Part shown: piece by piece, positions 1 to 8,722 of the stretch
Layout: the number at the start of each line of letters is the position of its first letter
Position numbering within the stretch: the stretch's first letter is position 1
Origin: Oscillospiraceae bacterium
Lineage (GTDB): Bacteria; Bacillota; Clostridia; Oscillospirales; Oscillospiraceae
Length of the DNA stretch: 64,000 nt
NCBI GenBank assembly: GCA_017415425.1
Contig: JAFQGT010000020.1
Location: 1-64,000, forward strand
Direction of reading: 5' to 3'
Notes under the pieces: generated by a model
Told to the model about the DNA's origin: nothing
Databases searched by the model: none
The model's input: the letters and a program-made list of their open reading frames with translations, nothing else
Program-made: the position numbers and the translations under genes

Positions 1-160
1 ACAACAAGTTGACAACAAATTAGCAATGCTCCCTGAAGGAATATGAAGAGCTAATTAAAGGGAAATCCTTGCGAACAAGCTTAGATGAAGCTTGATGAAG
101 AGCCATGAAGTTTGGGTGTTTCATTTCCCCACAATGAAGCCTTTGGATCAATAAAAATTG

Positions 161-192
161 GACACCCTATGACTGCAAAGTCATAGGGTGTC
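161..192. terminator. Perfect 13-bp inverted repeat, probable terminator
   Basis: GACACCCTATGAC (161-173) pairs with GTCATAGGGTGTC (180-192) around a 6-nt loop. A loose T-rich tail (GTTGCCTTATTTTA) follows on the plus strand. It probably ends a gene lying to the left of the window. The rest of 1-431 is AT-rich and I see no gene in it. Confidence 0.6.
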
Positions 193-431
193 GTTGCCTT
201 ATTTTATGTTTCATACGATGGCCTTGGTTTCTGATACTTTTTCAAAGCAGTTCTTATTATACAAACATTTCATCATTGAATTATTGATTTTAATTTGGTA
301 GAACAGAAATCGTTAGCAACGTCTGTTTTGCAACTTGGGGATTTTATGCTCGTTTCGTACATTTCGTGAGGAAAAGTATTGCGTCCGGAATCTGGGATGC
401 TAAACAAAATAAAAACTGAGAGGGAAGTCTA

Positions 432-1780
432 ATGCCGCAGAAAAAGAAATGGGATGTTATTGTGCTGGGTGGTGGCGTGTCAGGCTGTATGGCAGCTTTT
501 GCTGCTGCAAAACAAGGGGCAACCACATTGCTGGTAGAGCAGTACGGCTTCTTGGGTGGATCGTTAACCAATGCCGGAGTTGGCCCAATGATGACCTTCC
601 ACGCTGGAAAACGTCAAGTTGTTACAGGTCTCCCGCAGGAGCTTATTGAGCGTCTTTGTGCCAAACAGGGAAGCACAGGTCATATTGAAGATACGACTGG
701 ATATGCATCTTCCGTTACCCCCTTTGATGCAGAAGTATTGAAACTGGTTTTGGATGAAATGGCACAAGATTGTGGTGTGGATGTTCTTTACCATACAACA
801 CTGGTTGGTGTTCGCAAGCAAGCCAATAACATCCAAACAATTACCTTACAGACCAAAAGCGGTTTGTTGGAACTGGAAGGTACCGTATTTGTTGATGCAT
901 CGGGAGACGGAGCGCTATCTTTCACTGCAGGTGCAGATGTGCGTCAGGGCCGGGACGCGGATGGCCTGTGTCAACCTATGACCACGAATATGAAAGTTTC
1001 TGGAGTAGATATAGAAACGCTCAAAGCGGAGATTCGAAATAATCAGGAGAATTTCAACTTACGGGACCTTAGTTCTATGGATCGAGCCCCCGGCTTTCGA
1101 TGGCAGGTTTTTACCGGGAGTTTAACAAAGCAAAGACCGAAGGTTTGCTGCACACGGAGCGCGAGGATGTTTTGTTGTTCGAAACGGTAAACCCCGGTGA
1201 AGTGATTGTGAATACCACACGTGTTATCAAATTGAATCCGGTTGATCCCTGGGATTTATCCAGAGCAGAACGGGAAGGCCGAAAACAAGCGTATGAGTTG
1301 ATTCAGTTTTTCCGGAAATATTGCGCAGGTTTTTCCAATGCGATCTTAGAGTCTACTGGAGTTCAAATCGGTGTGCGGGAATCCAGACGAATTATTGGAG
1401 ACTACATTCTTACGCAAGAAGACTTGCTGCAATCACGGTATTTCGAGGATACCGTTGCGCTGGGCGGTTACCCGATCGATATCCACAATCCGGCGGGTGC
1501 GAAAACGGAAACCACGCATTTAAAGCCTGGTCAGTATTACTATATCCCGCTGCTCTCCTTAATTGTAAAGGGGTTTGAGAATTTGCTGGTATGCGGACGG
1601 TGTATGTCTGCAACCCACGAAGCAGGCGCAGCAATCCGTGTCACGCCTATTGCAATGGGCGTTGGTCAGGCCGCAGGCACAGCCGCAGGACTGGCTGCTG
1701 TTGAAGGAACTTCCGTTAGAAATGTGGAAATTTCCAAGATTCATTGCGCATTAGAAAAAATGGGTGCAACCATTCGATAA
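432..1780 (+). pseudogene. FAD-dependent oxidoreductase (FAD_oxidored family), frameshifted
   Basis: Two overlapping frames make one protein. The first (432-1190) starts with a dinucleotide-binding motif, VIVLGGGVSGCMAA, and covers the FAD-binding half. The second (readable from about 1088 to 1780) carries the rest, including the LLVCGRCMSATHEAGAA and VGQAAGTAAGLA segments typical of the C-terminal FAD contact region of this family. The frame changes by -1 at a run of five C at 1087-1091; six C would rejoin the halves as ...AP-RLS-MAGFYREFN. The run is not a usual bacterial slippery site, so I infer a one-base deletion in the genome or the assembly. Together the halves span about 449 residues, a normal length for the family. 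AGAGGGAAG precedes the ATG at 432. Substrate unknown. If the base is a sequencing error the gene is intact. Confidence 0.75.
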
Positions 1781-1813
1781 ACCCAGAATACCTTCTGTTT
1801 TGCCCATAAAACA

Positions 1814-1846
1814 TACACCCCAAAAGTGTTTAACTTTTGGGGTGTA
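1814..1846. terminator. Hairpin after the FAD oxidoreductase
   Basis: TACACCCCAAAAG (1814-1826) and CTTTTGGGGTGTA (1834-1846) form a perfect 13-bp stem with a 7-nt loop. It lies 34 bases after the stop codon. The T-tract is poor on the plus strand, but place and stability fit a terminator. Confidence 0.6.
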
Positions 1847-1881
1847 AATCATAAAAATCGGGATTTTTTAATGAAATGCAA

Positions 1882-1910
1882 TAGACAAACAGGAAAAACT
1901 GTGCTATAAT
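1882..1910 (+). promoter_or_regulatory. Promoter of the glpP operon
   Basis: TAGACA (1882-1887) and TATAAT (1905-1910) are separated by 17 bp, a good sigma-A promoter. Transcription would begin near 1917, leaving a leader of about 158 nt before glpP. Confidence 0.7.
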
Positions 1911-1916
1911 CCAATA

Positions 1917-2074
1917 AAACAAAACGGTAAGAAATGATCGGCCCTGTGCTCCTGATCGGGCAGTTGCAGGCTGTTTGGAATTACATATTGGCCGGGAGAA
2001 ATGAGCACGGAGTACCACGATCCAAAAGATCGTGTATTCTGTGCGCTTTTTTGCGTTTTATAGGAGGAAAATAT
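1917..2074 (+). promoter_or_regulatory. glpP leader with terminator and competing antiterminator helix
   Basis: A two-part hairpin at 2005-2044 (outer arms GCACGGA/TCTGTGC, inner arms CACGATC/GATCGTG, loop CAAAA) is followed by GCTTTTTTGCGTTTT, a textbook intrinsic terminator sitting before the coding region. CTGTGCTC at 1944-1951 can pair with GAGCACGG at 2003-2010, the terminator's 5' arm, which would prevent the terminator from forming. GlpP proteins are known to act as glycerol-3-phosphate-dependent antiterminators on glp leader RNA. The arrangement therefore suggests that GlpP controls its own operon here. The pairing was found by eye and no folding energy was computed. Confidence 0.65.
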
Positions 2075-2635
2075 ATGGAAAAACGGTACTTTGACCTGCT
2101 GCAGGAGAATCCGGTAATCGCGGCGGTACGGGATGAAAAGGGTCTGGAAAAATGTCTGCAGGCGGATGTAAAAATGATTTTCATCCTCTATGGGGATATT
2201 TGCAGCATAGCATCCATCGTGGAACGAGTGAAGGAGGCAGGTAAAGTGGCGGTTGTCCACGCAGATCTGATCGGAGGCCTATCCGGTAAGGAAGTGTCCG
2301 TTGAATTTTTGAAGAAACATACCCGGGCCGACGGCATTGTTTCTACCCGGATCAATCTGGTGCAGACGGCACAACAGCTGGGGATGCTGGCTGTTTTGCG
2401 GGTATTTCTTATCGACTCTATGTCGCTGGATACGGTGCTGAATCTGCGGATTCGTCCGGATGCCATCGATATTTTGCCGGGACTGATGCCGGAGATTATT
2501 CATAGGGTGCATATAGGATCTGGCATCCCGGTACTCACCGGGGGCCTCATCACCGACAAGCAGCAGGTACTGGCGGCACTGTCAGCGGGAGCGCTGGCGG
2601 TTTCCACCACCATCCCGGAAATTTGGGATATGTAA
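2075..2635 (+). CDS. glpP: Glycerol-3-phosphate responsive antiterminator GlpP
   Basis: A 186-residue protein matching the GlpP family over its full length: VIAAVRDEKGLEKCL at the N-terminus, ILYGDICSI, VHADLIGGLSGKEV, RADGIVSTR, DILPGLMPEIIH and a closing VLTGGLITDKQQV segment, all features of the small TIM-barrel-like fold. GlpP binds glycerol-3-phosphate and leader mRNA to let transcription pass a terminator. The start is set by AGGAGG at 2062-2067, 7 bp before ATG 2075; a longer upstream reading would run through the leader hairpin. It is the first gene of the four-gene glp operon, and its own leader carries the expected terminator. No glpF or glpK is visible in the window, so glycerol uptake and phosphorylation genes must lie elsewhere or be absent. 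Confidence 0.92.
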   Translation: MEKRYFDLLQENPVIAAVRDEKGLEKCLQADVKMIFILYGDICSIASIVERVKEAGKVAVVHADLIGGLSGKEVSVEFLKKHTRADGIVSTRINLVQTAQQLGMLAVLRVFLIDSMSLDTVLNLRIRPDAIDILPGLMPEIIHRVHIGSGIPVLTGGLITDKQQVLAALSAGALAVSTTIPEIWDM

Positions 2636-2656
2636 ACAAATGCGGAGGATAAGCAG

Positions 2657-4099
2657 ATGTATGATATTGTGATCGTCGGCGCCGGTGTCACCGGTTGCGC
2701 TGTGGCCAGATACCTGTCCCGGTATCAAGCAAAGATCCTGGTGCTGGAAAAGGCGGAGGATGTGTGCTGCGGCACTTCCAAGGCAAACAGCGCCATCGTC
2801 CACGCTGGGTTTGACGCTCAGTATGGCAGCCTGATGGCGAAAATGAATGTCCGGGGAAGTGTGCTTATGGAGCAGCTTTCCAAGGATTTGGATTTCCACT
2901 ATGTCCGCAACGGCTCGCTGGTGGTGTGTATGGAAGAGGAGGGCTTGCCCCGCCTGCAGGCACTGTACGAAAACGGCGTTCGTAACGGCGTGCAGCAGCT
3001 GGAGATTGTGGATAAGACCCGTTTGCAGGAACTGGAACCCAACATCAGTGATGACGCTGTGGCGGCTCTGTGGGCGCCTACCGGCGCTATCGTCTGTCCC
3101 TTTGGTCTGACTATTGCGATGGGTGAAAACGCCTGTGAAAACGGGGTGGAGTTCCAATTTGACACGGAGGTTACCGGCTTTGAGAAACTGGATGCCGGCT
3201 GGAAAGTATTGACCCAAGCCGGCGCAGTGGAGACCCGCACAGTGATCAACGCCGCAGGGGTGTACGCAGATGTGCTGCATAATATGGTCTGCGATGATAA
3301 GATCCATATCACCCCCCGTCGGGGCGATTACTGCCTGCTGGACAAGGAAACCGGTGGGTTTGTGAAACATACGATCTTTCAGCTTCCCGGCGCGTTGGGT
3401 AAGGGCGTGCTGGTCAGCCCCACCGTCCACGGTAATACCATCGTAGGCCCCACGGCTTATGACATCGATGATCGGGAGGGCACCAATACCACCGCGGAGG
3501 GCCTGCAGGATTTGATGGAAAAGGCAGGAAACACCGTGAAGGGTCTGCCTATTCGTCAGACCATCACCAGCTTCGCCGGTCTTCGTGCCCACGAGGACGG
3601 CCACGAGTTTGTGATCGGGGAGATTGCCCCAGGTTTCGTGGATTGTGCCGGTATCGAATCGCCGGGTCTGACTTCTGCCCCTGCCATTGGCGAATATGTG
3701 GCGGAGCTGATGAAGAATCTGCTGGGTCTTGGGGAAAAAGAACAGTTTATTGCCACTCGAAAGGGTGTACTGGATCCCAAAACCTTAAGTAAAGACGACT
3801 ACCGGAAACTGCTGGCGGAAGAACCCGCCTACGGCCAGATCGTATGCCGTTGCGAGCAGATCACCGAGGGGGAGATTCTCGAGGCTATCCGCCGTCCTTT
3901 GGGCGCACGGAGCTTGGACGGCGTCAAACGCCGCACCAGAGCAGGTATGGGCCGGTGTCAGGGCGGTTTCTGTGCTCCCAAGGTAATGGAACTTCTGGCA
4001 AAAGAGCAGGGCACGGATCTGCTGCATATTACTAAGTCCGGCAACAATTCCCATTTGACTGTAGGCAGAACCAAGGAGGGCGGCTATGAAACAGTATGA
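2657..4099 (+). CDS. FAD-dependent glycerol-3-phosphate dehydrogenase-like oxidoreductase with BFD [2Fe-2S] domain
   Basis: 480 residues. Residues 1-360 form a DAO-type flavoprotein (IVIVGAGVTGCAVARYL at the start, later GIESPGLTSAPAIGEYVAELM), like the LhgO/GlpA group. The C-terminus holds a BFD-like iron-sulfur domain with the cysteine pattern CRC...GRCQGGFC. This domain order is typical of the clostridial GlpA-like subunit that oxidises glycerol-3-phosphate to dihydroxyacetone phosphate. Position between glpP and a second flavoprotein strengthens the assignment over L-2-hydroxyglutarate oxidase, its close homologue. It overlaps the next gene by 14 bp, indicating translational coupling. GGAGGA lies before the ATG. 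The electron acceptor cannot be read from sequence. Confidence 0.85.
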   Translation: MYDIVIVGAGVTGCAVARYLSRYQAKILVLEKAEDVCCGTSKANSAIVHAGFDAQYGSLMAKMNVRGSVLMEQLSKDLDFHYVRNGSLVVCMEEEGLPRLQALYENGVRNGVQQLEIVDKTRLQELEPNISDDAVAALWAPTGAIVCPFGLTIAMGENACENGVEFQFDTEVTGFEKLDAGWKVLTQAGAVETRTVINAAGVYADVLHNMVCDDKIHITPRRGDYCLLDKETGGFVKHTIFQLPGALGKGVLVSPTVHGNTIVGPTAYDIDDREGTNTTAEGLQDLMEKAGNTVKGLPIRQTITSFAGLRAHEDGHEFVIGEIAPGFVDCAGIESPGLTSAPAIGEYVAELMKNLLGLGEKEQFIATRKGVLDPKTLSKDDYRKLLAEEPAYGQIVCRCEQITEGEILEAIRRPLGARSLDGVKRRTRAGMGRCQGGFCAPKVMELLAKEQGTDLLHITKSGNNSHLTVGRTKEGGYETV

Positions 4100-5345
4100 T
4101 ATTGTGATCATCGGCGGCGGCCCTGCAGGTTTGGCGGCAGCGGTGGCGGCATTTGATGCGGGCTGCCAGAGTGTGCTGATTCTGGAGCGGGATCATTGCT
4201 TAGGTGGCATTTTGAACCAGTGTATCCACAACGGCTTTGGCCTGCACACTTTCAAGGAGGAACTGACAGGTCCTGAGTATGCGGAGCGATTTGTCCGGCA
4301 GGTGCAGGAGCGAAATATCGAATACAAGCTCTCCACAATGGTGCTGGATATTTCCCCGGACAAGGTGGTCACTGCCGTCAGCCGCAATGAGGGTCTGCTG
4401 GAACTGCAGGCGAAGGCTGTGATTCTGGCGATGGGCTGCAGAGAGCGGAGCAGAGGGGCGTTGAACATCCCTGGATTTCGACCTGCAGGCGTTTACAGCG
4501 CCGGCACGGCTCAACGGTTGGTGAATATGGAAGGCTTCCTGCCTGGTCGCCGGGTGGTGATTTTGGGCAGCGGAGACATCGGTCTGATTATGGCTCGCCG
4601 TATGACTTTGGAGGGGGCGAAAGTCTTGGCAGTAGCGGAGCTGATGCCCTATTCCGGAGGCCTGAAACGGAACATCGTTCAGTGTTTGGAGGATTTTGAC
4701 ATTCCCCTGTACTTAAGCCACACAGTGGTGGATATTCAGGGTAAAGAACGAGTAGAGGGTGTGACCATTGCCCAGGTGGATGAACGCCGCCGTCCCATTC
4801 CCGGCACAGAGATTCATTATGAATGCGACACCCTGCTGTTGTCCTGTGGTTTGATCCCGGAAAATGAACTGTCTAAGGGTATCGGCGTGGACTTAAGTCC
4901 AGTAACCAACGGCCCTGTGGTCAATGAACAGCTGGAAACCAATGTACCCGGCGTATTTGCTGCCGGAAATGTGCTCCACGTCCACGATCTGGTGGACTTT
5001 GTCAGCCAGGAGGCTGCCAACGCCGGTCGCGCCGCCGTTGCCTATATAAACGGCAAAAAAGTGCAGCAGAATGCCGTGCCCGTCACCTTTGAGGGCGGGG
5101 TGCGCTATACAGTACCCGCGGCCATCCGACCGGAAGGTGTGGAGGATTCTGTGATCATCCGCTTCCGGGTGGGAGATGTGAAGAAAAATGCTGTGGTGAA
5201 GCTGCTGCTGAACGGGGAGTTGGTGCTGCGGAAAAAACGGCCTGTGATGGCCCCCGGTGAAATGGAAGAACTGAAGCTGACCCGGCAGCAGCTGGAGCAA
5301 TACCCCGACTTGCAGACCATCCACATTACGGTAGAGGAGGCGTAA
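4086..5345 (+). CDS. NAD(P)/FAD-dependent oxidoreductase, GlpB-like partner subunit
   Basis: 419 residues of the pyridine-nucleotide-disulfide oxidoreductase fold: an N-terminal FAD motif (IVIIGGGPAGLAAAVAA), a conserved AMGCRERSRG, a second Rossmann motif for NAD(P) (VVILGSGDIGLIMARRM) and a C-terminal GVFAAGNVLHVHDLVDFV flavin motif. The family includes sarcosine-oxidase-alpha-like proteins that pair with the GlpA-like flavoprotein in anaerobes. The gene overlaps the preceding one by 14 bp and is followed after 4 bp by the DUF1667 gene, a module repeatedly seen with glp genes in Clostridia. I infer that the three products form one anaerobic glycerol-3-phosphate dehydrogenase complex passing electrons to NAD(P) or a membrane carrier. 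Confidence 0.83.
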   Translation: MKQYDIVIIGGGPAGLAAAVAAFDAGCQSVLILERDHCLGGILNQCIHNGFGLHTFKEELTGPEYAERFVRQVQERNIEYKLSTMVLDISPDKVVTAVSRNEGLLELQAKAVILAMGCRERSRGALNIPGFRPAGVYSAGTAQRLVNMEGFLPGRRVVILGSGDIGLIMARRMTLEGAKVLAVAELMPYSGGLKRNIVQCLEDFDIPLYLSHTVVDIQGKERVEGVTIAQVDERRRPIPGTEIHYECDTLLLSCGLIPENELSKGIGVDLSPVTNGPVVNEQLETNVPGVFAAGNVLHVHDLVDFVSQEAANAGRAAVAYINGKKVQQNAVPVTFEGGVRYTVPAAIRPEGVEDSVIIRFRVGDVKKNAVVKLLLNGELVLRKKRPVMAPGEMEELKLTRQQLEQYPDLQTIHITVEEA

Positions 5346-5349
5346 GGTT

Positions 5350-5712
5350 ATGGAAAAGAATCTGATCTGTATCGGCTGTCCTCTCGGCTGCCCTATGATT
5401 GTCACGGTGGAAGGGACTCAAGTGGTGGAAGTTAAGGGTCACACCTGCCCACGAGGCGAGAAATACGCCCACAAGGAAGTAACAGATCCAACTCGGACTG
5501 TTACCTCCACAGTGCGCCTGCAGGGTAGTATGACCGGGACACCGGTGATCTCCTGCAAAACCGCCACGGATATCCCCAAGGGACAGATCCGACAGGTGAT
5601 GGAGGCTATCAATGCGGTGGTGGCAACCGCGCCTGTGACCATCGGCCAGGTGCTGGCGGAGAATATTGCCGGAACCGGCGTGGCGCTGATCGCCACCAAA
5701 GCGGCAGAGTAA
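5350..5712 (+). CDS. DUF1667 domain protein, third subunit of the glp oxidoreductase
   Basis: 120 residues with an N-terminal cysteine cluster (CIGCPLGCPM, then TCPRG) resembling the first iron-sulfur binding region of molybdopterin oxidoreductases, followed by the PKGQI...INAVVATAPVTIGQVL segment characteristic of DUF1667. The family is nearly always encoded beside the two glp flavoproteins and is assumed to be a small redox subunit; its biochemical role is not established. It begins 4 bp after the preceding stop with the usual spacing, and is the last gene of the operon. Confidence 0.85.
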   Translation: MEKNLICIGCPLGCPMIVTVEGTQVVEVKGHTCPRGEKYAHKEVTDPTRTVTSTVRLQGSMTGTPVISCKTATDIPKGQIRQVMEAINAVVATAPVTIGQVLAENIAGTGVALIATKAAE

Positions 5713-5728
5713 ACCGATCGAATTGGGC

Positions 5729-5751
5729 CTCGGCATATGGAGTATGCCGAG
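5729..5751 (+). terminator. Hairpin closing the glp operon
   Basis: CTCGGCATA (5729-5737) pairs with TATGCCGAG (5743-5751) over a 5-nt loop, followed by a weak T-tract (ACCTGTTTGTC). It starts 17 bp after the last stop codon. Confidence 0.55.
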
Positions 5752-5839
5752 ACCTGTTTGTCACTTTGTGTAAACCAATGGAAAACAGATGTCTTTCTGC
5801 TGCGCATATTGGTGAATAGTACAAAAATCGAAAAAGGAC

Positions 5840-5868
5840 TTGACAACGGGTAAAACCGGTGTTAGTAT
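5840..5868 (+). promoter_or_regulatory. Promoter of the lysine-type ABC transporter operon
   Basis: A perfect TTGACA (5840-5845), 17 bp spacing and TAGTAT (5863-5868). It lies directly upstream of the lysine aptamer. Confidence 0.75.
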
Positions 5869-5883
5869 ATGGGAAAATTGAAT

Positions 5884-6129
5884 CGCTTAGATAGAGGCGC
5901 GGGATTCATCAGTACCCCTCACAAGGCCAGGCAGCCGTGAGCAGGGAAAGGGGACACCGCCGAAGCAAAGGAAATGCCTGAATTTCCTGCGCTGGGTCGT
6001 CAGAGAACATCTGCCGGACTGTCACAAACTTTTGTGAAGCGCTATCAATGCAGTGTTTTCCGGTGCTGTTTGGGGCATTGGTATATTGCTGTAGGATCGC
6101 TTGACGAAAGCGGTCCAATTTTTATTTTA
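5884..6129 (+). promoter_or_regulatory. Lysine riboswitch (L box) with expression-platform terminator
   Basis: The region carries the L-box landmarks in order: AGAGGCGCGGGATTCATCAGTA-like 5' strand at about 5893, GGGAAAGGGGACACCGCCGA at about 5944-5963, GCTGGGTCGTCAG and GGACTGTCAC in the 3' half, and closing GAAGCGCTATC. The aptamer spans roughly 5886-6048. It is followed by an intrinsic terminator, GGATCGCTT/AAGCGGTCC (6094-6102/6108-6116) with AATTTTTATTTTA. In known L boxes lysine binding favours the terminator, so lysine should switch off the transporter genes. This is the strongest evidence for the substrate of the transporter. Confidence 0.92.
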
Positions 6130-6160
6130 TCAACCCCCAAAAAAGAAAGGAAAGAATGTT

Positions 6161-6997
6161 ATGAAGAGAATCGTTTGTTTGGTAATTGCCCTGATGATGG
6201 CACTGTCCCTGGCCGCTTGCGGCGATGCACAGAAGAGCGGCGTGGAAGACGGTGTTCTGACTGTTGGTATGGAATGTGCGTATGCTCCCTATAACTGGAT
6301 GCAGACTGATGATTCCAACGGCGCTGTCCCCATTGCCAATGTTCCTGGCGCATACGCCAACGGCTACGACGTGATGATGGCCAAGAGGATCTGTGAAGCC
6401 AACGGTTGGCAGCTGGAAGTGAAGAAGCTGGACTGGGACTCCTTGGTACCTGCTGTGCAGACCGGTGAGATTGACTGTGCTATTGCTGGTCAGTCTATGA
6501 CCGCAGAGCGGGATGAGCTGGTTGACTTTGCTGGTCCTTACATCTACGCTTCCATCGTATGTCTGACAACCAATGACTCCGAACTGGCATCTGCCACCGG
6601 CATCAGCCAGCTGACCGGCACCTGCACCTCCCAGCGCGGCACCATTTGGTACGATACCTGCCTGCCCCAGATCCAGGGCGCTGACATTCAGCCTGCTGCT
6701 GACGATGCAGGCGCAATGCTCCTGGCTGCCAGCTCCGGCACTTGCGATTTCGTATGTACCGATATGCCCACCGCACAGGGCGCTGTGATCACCTATCCCA
6801 ACCTGACCATCCTGGACTTCTCCGGCTCCGAAGACGACTTCGAAGTTTCTGCTGAGGAAATCAACATCGGCATCTCTGTCCGTGAGGGCAACAAGACTCT
6901 GCTGGATGCTATGAACAAGGTTCTGGATCCTATGAATGCAGATGATTTCAATGCACTGATGGCACAGGCTGTTGCTGTTCAGCCCATCGAAGAATAA
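6161..6997 (+). CDS. Amino-acid ABC transporter substrate-binding lipoprotein (probably lysine)
   Basis: 278 residues. A lipoprotein signal peptide with lipobox LAAC places the mature N-terminus at Cys20. The remainder is a bacterial extracellular solute-binding protein family 3 fold: LTVGMECAYAPYNWM, GYDVMMAKRICEANG, DSLVPAVQTGEIDCAIAG, MTAERDELVDFAGPY. This family captures polar amino acids outside the membrane for an ABC importer. The preceding lysine riboswitch indicates lysine, perhaps with related basic amino acids. The start is ATG 6161 with GAAAGGAAAG before it; an upstream in-frame ATG lies inside the riboswitch terminator and is rejected. A strong stem-loop follows the gene, before the permease. 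Confidence 0.9.
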   Translation: MKRIVCLVIALMMALSLAACGDAQKSGVEDGVLTVGMECAYAPYNWMQTDDSNGAVPIANVPGAYANGYDVMMAKRICEANGWQLEVKKLDWDSLVPAVQTGEIDCAIAGQSMTAERDELVDFAGPYIYASIVCLTTNDSELASATGISQLTGTCTSQRGTIWYDTCLPQIQGADIQPAADDAGAMLLAASSGTCDFVCTDMPTAQGAVITYPNLTILDFSGSEDDFEVSAEEINIGISVREGNKTLLDAMNKVLDPMNADDFNALMAQAVAVQPIEE

Positions 6998-7003
6998 GAC
7001 GCA

Positions 7004-7035
7004 AGTATGCGGAAGCGTGATCGCTTCCGCATACT
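7004..7035 (+). promoter_or_regulatory. Intra-operon stem-loop between binding protein and permease
   Basis: AGTATGCGGAAGCG (7004-7017) and CGCTTCCGCATACT (7022-7035) form a perfect 14-bp stem with loop TGAT and no T-tract. Such structures commonly protect the 3' end of the binding-protein message so that it is made in excess over the membrane parts. That role is inferred here. Confidence 0.6.
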
Positions 7036-7059
7036 GGTTTCATATAAAAGGAGTTCACT

Positions 7060-7935
7060 ATGAACATATTTGCAAAGCTTGGCCACGACATTGTCCGTCT
7101 GTGGAGTGAATATGCGGGCCTTTACTTATCCGGTGTGTGGAACACCGTTTCTCTGGCGGTTCTGTGTACTGCGGTTGGCTGTATCATTGGTCTGCTGTGC
7201 GGTGTGCTCAATACAATTCCCTTCACGAATAATGATAATATCTTCAAAAGAATTCTGCTGCGGGCTATTCGTATTATCAATCAGATCTATGTGGAAGTGT
7301 TCCGTGGTACACCGATGATCCTGCAGGCGGTGGTGATTTATTACGGTTTGCCTTACTTTACCAATTATGCTCTGCGGTTTTCCAATGTGTGGCTGTGTGC
7401 ATTTGTGGTGGTTTCTGTTAATACCGGTGCGTATATGTCTGAGTCTGTTCGCGGCGGTATTATTTCCATCGATCCCGGCCAGACCGAGGGCGCAAAGGCG
7501 ATTGGTATGACCCACTGGCAGACGATGACCAATGTGATCCTGCCCCAGGCGCTGCGGAACATTCTGCCCCAGATCGGTAATAACCTAATTATCAATATCA
7601 AGGATACTTCTGTTATGAGTATTATCGGCTTTACAGAGTTCTTTGCCATTCATAAGAGCATAGCCGGTACGACTTATCAGTATTTCCCCTCTGCAGCCAT
7701 CGAAATGGTGGGATATCTGTCTTTGACACTGATCGCTTCGTTCCTTCTGCGTATGTGGGAGAAGAAGATGGACGGTGCAGGCAGCTACGAGTTGGTGCAG
7801 GTAGATTCTTTGACTATGACCGCCGGCACCTACAGCCATCCCAAGCGTGGCAGCAATTACGATGAGCAGAGCAAGGAATTCCGCGGCAGAGTCAAACAGA
7901 GCTTGAAGTTCGGAAGAAACAGAGGAGAGCGCTGA
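7060..7935 (+). CDS. Amino-acid ABC transporter permease
   Basis: 291 residues, HisM/GlnP type, with several hydrophobic helices and the EAA loop [20 protein letters not shown] near residue 145, which contacts the ATPase. The family motif [12 protein letters not shown] is present near residue 78. It forms the channel of the importer fed by the upstream lipoprotein and powered by the ATPase 1 bp downstream. The C-terminal 40 residues are a basic, hydrophilic cytoplasmic tail, longer than in most relatives. AGGAG precedes ATG 7060. Confidence 0.92.
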   Translation: MNIFAKLGHDIVRLWSEYAGLYLSGVWNTVSLAVLCTAVGCIIGLLCGVLNTIPFTNNDNIFKRILLRAIRIINQIYVEVFRGTPMILQAVVIYYGLPYFTNYALRFSNVWLCAFVVVSVNTGAYMSESVRGGIISIDPGQTEGAKAIGMTHWQTMTNVILPQALRNILPQIGNNLIINIKDTSVMSIIGFTEFFAIHKSIAGTTYQYFPSAAIEMVGYLSLTLIASFLLRMWEKKMDGAGSYELVQVDSLTMTAGTYSHPKRGSNYDEQSKEFRGRVKQSLKFGRNRGER

Positions 7936-7936
7936 T

Positions 7937-8677
7937 ATGGAAGAAAAAATTCTCAACATAAAGCACCTATCCAAGTCCTTTGGATCTCACGAGGTTCTGC
8001 GGGATATTGACTTTTCTGTTGCAAAGGGAGATGTGATCTCCATTATTGGCGCATCCGGTTCGGGAAAATCTACTCTTTTGCGGTGTATTAACCTGCTGGA
8101 AACTCCCACACGGGGTGAGATTTGGTATCGGGATGAAAATGTGGCAGACCGCAAGGTAAAGCCCCACGAATACCGCTCCCACGTGGGTATGGTGTTCCAG
8201 TCTTTCAATCTGTTCAATAATATGTCGGTTTTGAAAAACTGTATGATCGGACAGATGAAGGTTCTGGGACGCAGCCGGGAAGAGGCTAAGCGAATTGCTA
8301 TGGACTATCTGCAGAAGGTAGGAATGGCTCCTTACATCAATGCCAAGCCCCGTCAAATCTCCGGCGGTCAGAAGCAGCGTGTTGCCATTGCAAGAGCCTT
8401 GGCGATGAATCCGGAGGTGCTGCTGTTCGACGAGCCTACCTCCGCCTTGGACCCTGAAATGGTGGGTGAGGTGCTGATGGTTATGCAGCAGCTGGCCCAG
8501 GAGGGTATGACGATGCTGGTGGTGACCCACGAGATGGCCTTTGCCCGTGATGTGAGTAGCCGGGTAGTGTATATGAACGAGGGCGTGATCTGTGAGCAGG
8601 GCAGTCCAGAGGAGATCTTCGGAAATCCCCAAAAACAGGAGACCAAGGATTTCCTGGCTCGGTTCCGAAATGCATAA
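7937..8677 (+). CDS. Amino-acid ABC transporter ATP-binding protein
   Basis: 246 residues with every ABC motif: Walker [14 protein letters not shown]-loop [10 protein letters not shown], signature [15 protein letters not shown], Walker [14 protein letters not shown] and the switch histidine in VVTHEMAFA. It belongs to the GlnQ/HisP group of polar amino-acid transporters and energises the permease encoded 1 bp upstream. It is the last gene of the riboswitch-controlled operon and is followed by a terminator shared with the convergent gene. Confidence 0.93.
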   Translation: MEEKILNIKHLSKSFGSHEVLRDIDFSVAKGDVISIIGASGSGKSTLLRCINLLETPTRGEIWYRDENVADRKVKPHEYRSHVGMVFQSFNLFNNMSVLKNCMIGQMKVLGRSREEAKRIAMDYLQKVGMAPYINAKPRQISGGQKQRVAIARALAMNPEVLLFDEPTSALDPEMVGEVLMVMQQLAQEGMTMLVVTHEMAFARDVSSRVVYMNEGVICEQGSPEEIFGNPQKQETKDFLARFRNA

Positions 8678-8681
8678 AAAT

Positions 8682-8711
8682 ATCGGCCTGCTGCAATCGC
8701 AGCAGGCCGAT
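8682..8711. terminator. Bidirectional terminator between convergent operons
   Basis: ATCGGCCTGCTGC (8682-8694) and GCAGCAGGCCGAT (8699-8711) form a perfect 13-bp stem with a 4-nt loop. TCTTTT follows on the plus strand and TTTTTATG on the minus strand, so it can end both the ABC operon and the uxu operon. Confidence 0.85.
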
Positions 8712-8722
8712 TCTTTTGGTTT

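Noticed and set aside
2582..3604. Minus-strand open frame of 340 codons in the glp operon
   Set aside because: It is antisense to a clear flavoprotein gene and contains no known motif.
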